Shown here piece after piece: positions 1-5,534 of a DNA stretch of 5,534 bases. Position numbers and translations under genes: made by a program. The number at the start of each line of letters is the position of its first letter. Within the stretch, counting starts at the first letter, position 1. Origin of the DNA: Globobulimina sp. (Eukaryota > Foraminifera > Rotaliida); the NCBI GenBank assembly GCA_003354225.1, contig PIVH01000523.1:1-5534 (forward strand), given 5' to 3'. Below the pieces are notes generated by a model. That model searched no databases and was not told the DNA's origin. It saw only the letters and a list, made by a program, of their open reading frames with translations.

Positions 1-1
1 C

Positions 2-2239
2 TATTGTCATTATTGTTCGATCGCTGATTTTAGTGCGCGAGGTTATACGCGGGCATTATGCCTAACATATATTACGCCGACACCTAAGAAAATACAACGA
101 ATATTCTCTTGGTTAAAACGTGTGTTCACGCAAACGGCCATGATATTAAAAAAGGCCGCACAGAAAACATTCTTAAGAGAAATGGATGAAATCATCAATA
201 TCATCAACCACAAACACATCAGTCACACCTACGAATATAACGATTTATTCCAATGTCATTTAAATGCAGAAAACCGCAAAAATATATTGATTGATATGAA
301 TGAAACCAGACATTCATTTGGCAACAAATTATTGGACAAACCTGCCATAAACACCACAGATATCGATAAACAAATTGTTGTCTTAAATAGAATGAGACAC
401 AGACCGCATAGAGTTGGCAAGGAAGGCTATAAACCGTTGAAGCAAATTGTGGGCAAAGAAGATTATAATAAATTCCGCGACTCTTTGCGTAATATTCACA
501 GCCAATTTCATAAGAATTGTCTAGATATTTATGTAGATATTAAAAATAAGGAGTTATCCCATTTGAATCCAAATCGATTATTTGCCATTGGTTCCTTATC
601 CTGTTTAGACATTGAACCGTGTCATTATTTATCACCGTCATGGAATAATGACAACGATGACTCGATGAAATATTTACAAAATATTCTCAACAATAATAAT
701 GTGAACAAACCTAGCAATTTAACTGCTCATTTATCGCCGGCGTTTGGTCCCATCAATAGTACGCATACTAATATGCATAATAAAGCGCATAAATCGCATG
801 TGGCCATACATCCGAATCTATTTCTACACCAAAATGAGGATGAAAAGCAGAATCAAAACCAAATTAACACCGACAAACCGATTGAAAAAAGCAACAAAAG
901 CACTAAGAAACGTTCACCCAAAATATTGAAAATAACACCCTCGCAACATTTATGCGGCAGGAATTATAAAAAGAAAAAGTTTTTAAAATTATATGATCGT
1001 AAAATGCAACGAATCGAGAGGAAGAACTGCAAAATTATGAGCATTCAGGGACAGATGTCGCCGCAGAATATAAATGTAATAGAACATGAGCCCAAATCTG
1101 ATAATAATAATAATAATAATGTTAAAGACGCAGAAGGAGTGGTAACTACCAACGCAAAATCTACAGTTAATTGCGACGAACAACAAGCATTAATGAATAA
1201 TATTTGGGAGAATTTTATAATGACTCGCAATAAATGCGACTTAGAAGTACATAAAGAACGAAAAACAAAACGTAAATCAGAGGATAAGAGCGAGAAAGTA
1301 AGCAATACCGAAAGAGAGAAGGAAAGTGGACTGGCCATGGAAGGTTTGAGTACACCAAAAATCAAACGAAGACGCAGTGGCAGTTCCGGTGGAATCTGCA
1401 ACGGAGCGCATGCGGAAGAGAGCCGTGGCCGAACTATAAAAGCGCGCTTTCGTGAATGTAGTGACCGAGCGAGAGAGAAGAATTTATCACGGTGTTTATT
1501 AGGGAGATTCCGAGGGTTTGCTGAAAGTATTTTGTTTACGATATTAACGAATCGAACGTTAGTGATATTAGCAAATGATGTGCAGAAAAATAAAGAAAAA
1601 GTAGAGAAAACAGTGCGTGCGTTGTCGTTGTTAATCCCTGGCGTAGAAAATACACATTCTACTCAAGAATGGCGGGATGAGATTTTATATTGTCATCAAT
1701 TACCAAAGTTGAAGATAGTTGGAATGTCGTCGGAATTATGCAATAAATCACCGGATAATATATGGGATTTGATAACCATCATTCAATTCGATGACAGTAT
1801 TTTGTATGGACCGCCGTATAAATCTAGTGATGAGAATAAGTCATTTATTTATAAAATGTTGCATCCACGGAAGAGATTTAAAACACCCAACTTGTTTTAT
1901 AGGTATTTATCGCGTATTATGCTGGAGATGTCATTGCATGTGTTTTTATTTTATTATATTTCACAGAAAACTGTTATTAATTTAGCACAAAATGATGTTG
2001 AACCAAATGCGTATTATAAAGCGTTGTTAGAAACGTTACAATTTACGCAATCCTCTGATATTGATATTGCCAAACATTGGTGTCATATTATGCAGAATCA
2101 GTTGTATTCGTTGTGTAAACCAATTACCATTCTAAAAATCGATAAAAATCAGAATCAGAATCAGCATAAAAAAGATATTCGGAAAGAGTTGTTAGCGAAA
2201 TATGGCAGGAGACCACCGCCAATTGTTAGAATTACATAA
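2..2239 (+). CDS. SMCR8: SMCR8-like longin/DENN protein, 5'-partial at left edge
   Basis: The frame is open from base 2 to TAA at 2237-2239 (745 codons seen). The first ATG (140) and a GTG (122) lie inside conserved sequence, so neither is the start; by comparison with human SMCR8 about 130-140 N-terminal residues are missing to the left. Numbering from base 2: residues 9-25 (DFSARGYTR then LCLTYIT) match the end of the SMCR8 longin domain (human EARGFVRPFC), and R13 aligns with arginine finger R147 (FLCN R164). A helical linker region follows to about 180. Residues ~195-480 are lineage-specific low complexity, rich in Asn, Lys and Arg. Residues ~494-720 are the C-terminal DENN part: RTLVIL near 518, LLIPG near 544, KLKIVGM at 569-575, then IIQFDDSILYGPPY near 593. 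The C-terminus looks complete. In animals SMCR8 binds C9orf72 and WDR41, forming a Rab/Arf GAP at endolysosomal membranes that acts in autophagy. Assignment rests on remembered family motifs, not a search; folliculin is the main alternative but fits less well. Confidence 0.85.
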   Translation, partial: YCHYCSIADFSARGYTRALCLTYITPTPKKIQRIFSWLKRVFTQTAMILKKAAQKTFLREMDEIINIINHKHISHTYEYNDLFQCHLNAENRKNILIDMNETRHSFGNKLLDKPAINTTDIDKQIVVLNRMRHRPHRVGKEGYKPLKQIVGKEDYNKFRDSLRNIHSQFHKNCLDIYVDIKNKELSHLNPNRLFAIGSLSCLDIEPCHYLSPSWNNDNDDSMKYLQNILNNNNVNKPSNLTAHLSPAFGPINSTHTNMHNKAHKSHVAIHPNLFLHQNEDEKQNQNQINTDKPIEKSNKSTKKRSPKILKITPSQHLCGRNYKKKKFLKLYDRKMQRIERKNCKIMSIQGQMSPQNINVIEHEPKSDNNNNNNVKDAEGVVTTNAKSTVNCDEQQALMNNIWENFIMTRNKCDLEVHKERKTKRKSEDKSEKVSNTEREKESGLAMEGLSTPKIKRRRSGSSGGICNGAHAEESRGRTIKARFRECSDRAREKNLSRCLLGRFRGFAESILFTILTNRTLVILANDVQKNKEKVEKTVRALSLLIPGVENTHSTQEWRDEILYCHQLPKLKIVGMSSELCNKSPDNIWDLITIIQFDDSILYGPPYKSSDENKSFIYKMLHPRKRFKTPNLFYRYLSRIMLEMSLHVFLFYYISQKTVINLAQNDVEPNAYYKALLETLQFTQSSDIDIAKHWCHIMQNQLYSLCKPITILKIDKNQNQNQHKKDIRKELLAKYGRRPPPIVRIT
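1103..1120 (+). repeat. (AAT)6 microsatellite encoding poly-Asn
   Basis: Six consecutive AAT codons follow an Asp codon and encode six asparagines, in the low-complexity middle of the SMCR8 homologue (visible residues 368-373). The repeat is in frame, so length changes by whole units would be tolerated. It lies in the region that is not conserved among SMCR8 proteins. Confidence 0.9.
2147..2164 (+). repeat. Three tandem AATCAG hexamers encoding Asn-Gln
   Basis: Three perfect AATCAG copies encode (NQ)3 near the C-terminus of the SMCR8 homologue, followed by CAT AAA. A weaker AATCAAAACCAA stretch near 850 gives another NQNQ. These look like in-frame slippage expansions typical of AT-rich genomes that tolerate Asn/Gln repeats. 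Confidence 0.85.
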
Positions 2240-2389
2240 TTCATCACTTATATATGTACACTTTTTTGTAAGCACGTATTTTTAAAATGTTTTTTTGTGT
2301 TGAGTTTAGATGTTTGGGTCATGACTTTCGATCATTATTCTAAAAATTTGTTGAGAAATCAAACAAGATCTTGAACCAAATGAAAAAAC
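2240..2389. other. Convergent 3' intergenic region, 150 bp
   Basis: This gap holds the 3' ends of the SMCR8 homologue (+) and the polytopic membrane protein (-), which converge on it. No AATAAA or ATTAAA is present on either strand. On the + strand there is a T/GT-rich tract at about 2289-2320 that could act as a downstream cleavage element. The complementary strand is A-rich and offers only AATAAT-like variants. No coding potential or strong hairpin terminator is visible. Confidence 0.6.
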
Positions 2390-3892
2390 TTAAAAATCCA
2401 TAAAGAGATACAAAATAATGATGAAGCCTATGTCATATTGAAAGAGATCAAATACGACTTTGATGGTGGGATAGCGCACATAGCGTGTTTTAACATGATG
2501 TACTCCAACAATGTTGGATGTTTGCGCCTTTTTAATTTTCTTGTACATAAATGCATATGTTATGCCATCATACGATAACTTTATATTATGTACTATCATA
2601 TAAAAAATCAACCCAATTATCGTGAGCACGTAACAGCTTGTTAGGCACCATGCAAATACAAATCTTCCAAAATTAGGTAATCTTTGGTGCACAGTTATCC
2701 ATATCATCCACCCAATTGGTGATAGGAAAGCAACCAATGACAATAATGCATATATTAACCACATGACTGTTTGCCATATGCTACTTGTGATATTTTGGTT
2801 AATTAATTGGATTTTTTCTTTTTTTGTCATCAATGAAAATTTATATTGTTGAATAACAGATTGTTGCATGCTCATCGCCTTTGGTTTGGTCACTAATATC
2901 TCCCCTTCACATTGTTTGATAACTGGAGAAATTGTCTGAACACATAATAAATAACAAAACATTTTATCTGTTCTAGTTTCTGAATTACTATCCTCAGTCA
3001 CATATTGCAAAGCTTTCTCGCGCAAAATCTCACAAAAATACTCCATTAAATATGATTTAAGAAATGGTAAGTTTGCAGTAAATATATTAATAAAACATAA
3101 TAACAATACAATATATTCCAGTTCTTCAAAGTCAGCATCCCATAAATTCATGAATGAAACAATGATTATCATACTTAAAATTAATAATAATTCAATGTTA
3201 ATCATAAAAGGCAGCGTATACAAATATTGTGCATTATTTTGATCCAATAAATCAAAGCCCAAAAATATGATAAGTATTAAATATGTAATTCCAACACCAA
3301 CCGCTATCATACATAATATGGTTGTTATCATTTGCAATGCTTTTACAGTTAAACACAAAATGATAATTTGCATGATTGTACTTGGAATAATGAATGATAA
3401 CTGATAATAAATGGCGACAGTAAATCCTTCATCCCAATCTCTCTCATTTACGATAAGAAATGAAATGGAATATAATGGTGCAAAAACTATAAAAATGGGT
3501 AGTAATAATACCACAATGAAATAATTAATAAATTTACAACGAGATGATGTGTTGAGTGGAAGGCAGTATTCAGAGACAGGATTGCTAATAATATCATATT
3601 TCCCAGCAGTTATAAAAAATACAATGAGTGCAAATGGTGCGGTCGGATTTGGCATATCCTCATCGCCGCTTGAAAGGAAAAACACAGAGGCAAAGCACCA
3701 CGATGCTGCAAATACTAAAATAAAGAATGAAATGTTGATTCCAAATAATAAGATAAATCCGTTCACCAATAATTGATATATGATAACTGTAGTTAAGGTA
3801 AAATGTGCAGCAAACAAAGCAGATAAAATTACCGCGATAAACTTTGAATAACAACCAGTAGTGGCTCTCCCGATGGTAAGATTGAATATCAT
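2390..3892 (-). CDS. Unrecognised polytopic membrane protein, about 11 TM segments
   Basis: A 500-codon frame runs on the minus strand from ATG at 3892-3890 to TAA at 2392-2390. I do not recognise the family. Hydrophobic segments (from this ATG) lie near residues 18-42, 44-73, 85-100, 122-148, 157-184, 187-213, 223-250, 258-284, 372-401, 409-434 and 479-497. A soluble loop of about 85 residues (285-370) separates the first eight from the rest. Acidic/aromatic motifs sit between helices: NERDWDEG near 149 and LWDADFEELEY near 250. No signal peptide, transporter signature or pore motif was seen. The start is uncertain: the ATG has a poor context (C at -3), the frame stays open upstream to a TAG at 4049-4051 without another ATG, and a six-codon uORF lies at 4004-3984. 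An upstream exon or longer N-terminus is possible. Codon use is mixed (AGA, CGC and CGT for Arg), unlike the divergent 7TM neighbour. Confidence 0.8.
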   Translation of the reverse strand: MIFNLTIGRATTGCYSKFIAVILSALFAAHFTLTTVIIYQLLVNGFILLFGINISFFILVFAASWCFASVFFLSSGDEDMPNPTAPFALIVFFITAGKYDIISNPVSEYCLPLNTSSRCKFINYFIVVLLLPIFIVFAPLYSISFLIVNERDWDEGFTVAIYYQLSFIIPSTIMQIIILCLTVKALQMITTILCMIAVGVGITYLILIIFLGFDLLDQNNAQYLYTLPFMINIELLLILSMIIIVSFMNLWDADFEELEYIVLLLCFINIFTANLPFLKSYLMEYFCEILREKALQYVTEDSNSETRTDKMFCYLLCVQTISPVIKQCEGEILVTKPKAMSMQQSVIQQYKFSLMTKKEKIQLINQNITSSIWQTVMWLIYALLSLVAFLSPIGWMIWITVHQRLPNFGRFVFAWCLTSCYVLTIIGLIFYMIVHNIKLSYDGITYAFMYKKIKKAQTSNIVGVHHVKTRYVRYPTIKVVFDLFQYDIGFIIILYLFMDF

Positions 3893-4015
3893 ATGTAACA
3901 CGTGCCTCACGCTATATTCAAATTGTGTTAAATTGTGTGTTCTGGGTCTAGTGACTTTTAAAAAACTGTTTTTTAATTTAATTTTAATAAACTTCTTTGA
4001 ACATTTTTCACAGCG

Positions 4016-4073
4016 TCCGGGAGTTTTGGCTACGGAGGATTTCTGAGTCTAGCTGGCCAGACTGCACTCCGGA
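4016..4073. repeat. GC-rich inverted repeat / potential hairpin
   Basis: TCCGG-G-AGT at 4016-4024 pairs with ACTCCGGA at 4066-4073, an 8-bp stem with one bulged G. Inside it, AGTCT (4046-4050) pairs with AGACT (4059-4063) around an 8-nt loop containing TGGCCA. The islet is clearly richer in G and C than the surrounding AT-rich spacer. It could be a structured leader element of the minus-strand transcript, a cruciform or protein-binding site, or a relic. No tRNA fits: there is no convincing B box or acceptor pairing. Confidence 0.55.
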
Positions 4074-4099
4074 TTCAAATTAATAATTAACATATTTAC

Positions 4100-4112
4100 G
4101 TATACTGTATAC
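4100..4112. promoter_or_regulatory. GTATAC-T-GTATAC palindrome, candidate factor-binding site
   Basis: Two copies of the self-complementary hexamer GTATAC are separated by one T, giving a 13-bp palindrome in the divergent spacer. It lies 64-76 bp upstream of the 7TM gene's ATG. Dyads of this size often bind dimeric regulators, but AT-rich DNA also yields them by chance and no factor can be named. Confidence 0.25.
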
Positions 4113-4129
4113 AATTAGCAATAGTTAGA

Positions 4130-4143
4130 TATATATTTATATA
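4130..4143 (+). promoter_or_regulatory. TATA-like element upstream of the 7TM gene
   Basis: TATATATTTATATA lies just upstream of the rightward gene; its last TATATA (4138-4143) begins 39 bp before the ATG at 4177. The interval contains a direct repeat, TCGTCTA at 4153-4159 and 4162-4168, where transcription would start if this is a TATA box. A similar element stands 38 bp before the ATG at 5513. The run is nearly symmetric, so it could also serve the leftward gene. Confidence 0.4.
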
Positions 4144-4176
4144 CAGTATTTTTCGTCTATATCGTCTAGCACTGCC

Positions 4177-5403
4177 ATGACTTATTATTATACTATTTAT
4201 ATCGTGGTTTTATCAATGTTATCGGTTGAATTGATATATTTGTTATGTTGTAGTGTATGTTATATTTATTACAATCCTCAATATAGAGTATTTTGGGCAG
4301 CATTTTATGTCAAACAACCATCAATTCTCAAAGTTATTATTAAAAACAAAATAAAAAGATCTACAGATACCAGTCATCATACCACTAAACAAAAAATTGA
4401 ATCAAAATCATCCAATAATTCTACAATTGGTACATCATCAAATAATATTAATGCAAAAAGTACTTTATTTGTATTTGATTATCAACATATTTCAAGCAAA
4501 AAAAAATCATTTATTTATTATGGAATTGAAACAATATCACATTGTTTTTTATCATTAACGTATTTAATTTTTATATTTTTGTTTATTTTCATTAAAATGG
4601 TAACCGAGACTATTAAAAATAATAATAAATGGTCCGAATATCCAGTATTCTGTTCATATGTTTTCAAATCTTATGTATTAGTAATTGTATCACATTATTT
4701 ATTATTAATAATTTTATGTATTCCAGCATTAAAAGTTGAATTAATGGACACAATTTTAGCTAAATATAAATATCAAAGAATGCTACCAATAATTTCAATA
4801 ATTTGCATGATGATTGCTGCGACTTTGTGGGTTATACAACAGTCGACAGTCAAATTTGGCATTAGAGATTTTGAAGGTACATCAAATTGTGTTTCTGTCG
4901 GAGGAATGGGATCAAGTCAAGAGTTTATATATTTTAATATATCGTGTTATTGGGTTTGTATCAGTTTATGTTTTTTAACAGTTATTGTACCATTATTTGT
5001 TCCAAAACAAATGTTAAAAAATTTACCAAATCAAAAAAATAATAATAATGAAGAAGTATTATCATTAATTATAACAATTAATAATATTTCAAGAAGAATA
5101 TGTGTTTCTGCATTGGTCGTAATTATATCATTAATAATAAATAATGCATTATTCTGGGCATTTGGCACTGATCCGGTCATTCAATCATTTGTGTCTATGT
5201 TAAATTTTATTCTTTATGTTAATTTTTATTTTCTGACAATATTTATTTATCCTGATTGGAGAAGAAGAATTAGATTAAAATCAAGAACAAATAATACAAA
5301 TTATAATAATATAGATAATGAATTAGCATTGGCTCCTTCTTTAGGTGTTCCTAAATTAAATAAAGATGTTTCCAAATTATACGATGGTGATGTTGTAGCA
5401 TGA
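4177..5403 (+). CDS. Seven-TM receptor-like membrane protein of unknown family
   Basis: A 408-codon frame runs from ATG at 4177 (GCC before it, G at -3, a good eukaryotic context) to TGA at 5401-5403; an in-frame TAG at 4126-4128 bounds it upstream. Seven hydrophobic segments lie near residues 6-32, 113-141, 157-184, 202-221, 250-276, 307-329 and 332-359. Basic residues flank the loops expected in the cytosol (KVIIKNKIKR after TM1, RR before TM6, WRRRIRLKSR after TM7), giving an N-out/C-in, GPCR-like topology. Cys159 at the top of TM3 and Cys238 in the second outer loop could form the disulphide typical of GPCRs. Odd points: the TM1-TM2 loop is about 80 residues of Ser/Thr/Asn/Lys instead of a few, and no DRY, CWxP or NPxxY motif is visible. 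The tail is soluble, with an Asn-rich start. All 11 arginines use AGA, and the gene is more AT-rich than its neighbours. It could be a protist 7TM sensor; a transporter or a fast-diverging receptor cannot be excluded. Confidence 0.82.
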   Translation: MTYYYTIYIVVLSMLSVELIYLLCCSVCYIYYNPQYRVFWAAFYVKQPSILKVIIKNKIKRSTDTSHHTTKQKIESKSSNNSTIGTSSNNINAKSTLFVFDYQHISSKKKSFIYYGIETISHCFLSLTYLIFIFLFIFIKMVTETIKNNNKWSEYPVFCSYVFKSYVLVIVSHYLLLIILCIPALKVELMDTILAKYKYQRMLPIISIICMMIAATLWVIQQSTVKFGIRDFEGTSNCVSVGGMGSSQEFIYFNISCYWVCISLCFLTVIVPLFVPKQMLKNLPNQKNNNNEEVLSLIITINNISRRICVSALVVIISLIINNALFWAFGTDPVIQSFVSMLNFILYVNFYFLTIFIYPDWRRRIRLKSRTNNTNYNNIDNELALAPSLGVPKLNKDVSKLYDGDVVA

Positions 5404-5474
5404 CAGTCCATTTCGATCTGATTATTGTTGTTTTGTAGCTAGTGATCGATTTCAAAAGACAGTATATATTTTTG

Positions 5475-5481
5475 TATATAA
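5475..5481 (+). promoter_or_regulatory. TATATAA element, possible promoter of the next gene
   Basis: TATATAA followed by G begins 38 bp before an ATG at 5513. This matches the 39-bp spacing seen upstream of the 7TM gene, and both have a nearby ACAGTAT...TTTTT stretch. It may be a core promoter element with a very short leader, but the downstream gene is cut by the window edge. Confidence 0.35.
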
Positions 5482-5512
5482 GTCGGAGTTAACACAGACA
5501 TAGCATATCAAA

Positions 5513-5534
5513 ATGTTTTTGGGTACCCCATGTT
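5513..5534 (+). CDS. Possible start of a further gene, truncated by right edge
   Basis: ATG at 5513, with AAA before it (A at -3, good context), opens a frame of seven codons (MFLGTPC) that runs off the window. Support comes only from the TATATAA 38 bp upstream and the start context. It is too short to judge, and could equally lie in the 3' UTR of the 7TM gene. Confidence 0.2.

Larger units (their letters stand above)
3893..4176. other. Divergent intergenic region between two membrane-protein genes
   Basis: This 284-bp spacer separates two head-to-head genes and should hold both promoters. From left to right it contains a T-rich/A-rich block (about 3955-3995), a GC-rich islet with an inverted repeat (4016-4073), an AT-rich stretch with a GTATAC palindrome (4100-4112), and a TATA-like run (4130-4143) close to the rightward gene. 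The left 156 bp are also open in the frame of the leftward gene without an ATG, so part of this could be 5' leader or coding sequence. Confidence 0.6.
5404..5534. other. Intergenic region downstream of the 7TM gene, to right edge
   Basis: This 131-bp stretch contains the 3' end of the 7TM gene and possibly the promoter and start of another gene. No AATAAA or ATTAAA is present. The first half has a T/GT-rich stretch (about 5420-5440) that could serve 3'-end formation. The second half carries the TATA-like element described separately. Confidence 0.5.

Noticed and set aside
1045-1401. 118-codon minus-strand open frame inside the SMCR8 homologue
   Set aside because: It lies antisense to the low-complexity stretch. 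Its Ser/Leu-rich composition is what the complement of Asn/Lys/Glu-rich codons gives, and it has no independent support.
3549-3776. 75-codon plus-strand frame inside the minus-strand membrane gene
   Set aside because: It overlaps the predicted helices of the real gene on the other strand, has no family resemblance and no nearby promoter signal.
2390-3892. XK-related (scramblase) family assignment for the 11TM protein
   Set aside because: Length and helix number are roughly compatible, but the conserved XKR motifs could not be found. Naming it would be a guess.
3861-4046. Plus-strand frame of 61 codons spanning the 5' end of the 11TM gene
   Set aside because: It needs a GTG start, overlaps the opposite gene's beginning and shows no recognisable protein features.
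4049-4051. Reassigned TAG codon (variant genetic code)
   Set aside because: The three genes end in TAA, TAA and TGA, so TAG is not seen as a stop here. But a single in-frame TAG near a gene start is no evidence for recoding, and no conserved protein region spans it.
4016-4073. tRNA gene in the GC-rich islet
   Set aside because: On the minus strand a TGGCCAGCTAG stretch resembles an A box and GACTCAGAAATCC resembles a Ser anticodon arm. However, there is no GGTTCRANNCC B box and no seven-pair acceptor stem in the right geometry.
1-5534. Origin from a large insect or protist DNA virus
   Set aside because: Intronless packed genes, AT richness and a TATAAG-like motif near 5477 would fit. However, no viral core gene is present and SMCR8 is a cellular family, so a compact eukaryotic genome is the simpler reading.

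Overview
This window looks like nuclear DNA from a compact, AT-rich eukaryote. The strongest clue is the left-hand gene, which reads as an SMCR8 orthologue: a folliculin/SMCR8-type longin plus DENN protein of the C9orf72 complex, a family known only from eukaryotes. Three long reading frames lie close together with no visible introns. Gaps are about 150 to 285 bp, asparagine runs are frequent, and no bacterial ribosome-binding sites or operon logic are seen. A gene-dense protist fits best. A compact animal or early fungal genome is also possible, and a large DNA virus carrying a host-derived gene cannot be strictly excluded. The lineage is unresolved.

Layout: (1) 2-2239 (+), an SMCR8 homologue whose frame is open through the left edge, so its N-terminus lies outside the window. 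(2) 2240-2389, a short convergent gap holding both 3' ends. (3) 2390-3892 (-), an unrecognised protein with about 11 membrane segments. (4) 3893-4176, a divergent intergenic region with a GC-rich inverted repeat, a GTATAC palindrome and an AT-rich TATA-like element. (5) 4177-5403 (+), a seven-membrane-segment, receptor-like protein of unknown family. (6) 5404-5534, a downstream gap with a second TATA-like element and a possible start of another gene at 5513.

How the genes relate: the SMCR8 homologue should act in Rab/Arf GTPase control, autophagy and lysosomal nutrient signalling, by analogy with the animal complex. Its likely catalytic arginine finger is in the first 40 bases of the window. 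The two membrane proteins are a head-to-head pair and could share regulation, but nothing in the sequence ties them functionally to SMCR8 or to each other. The 7TM gene also has a markedly different codon bias from its neighbours. The best leads are the 7TM/11TM divergent pair, the structured GC-rich islet between them, and the unclear 5' end of the 11TM gene. No mobile element, CRISPR array, tRNA or rRNA was seen.
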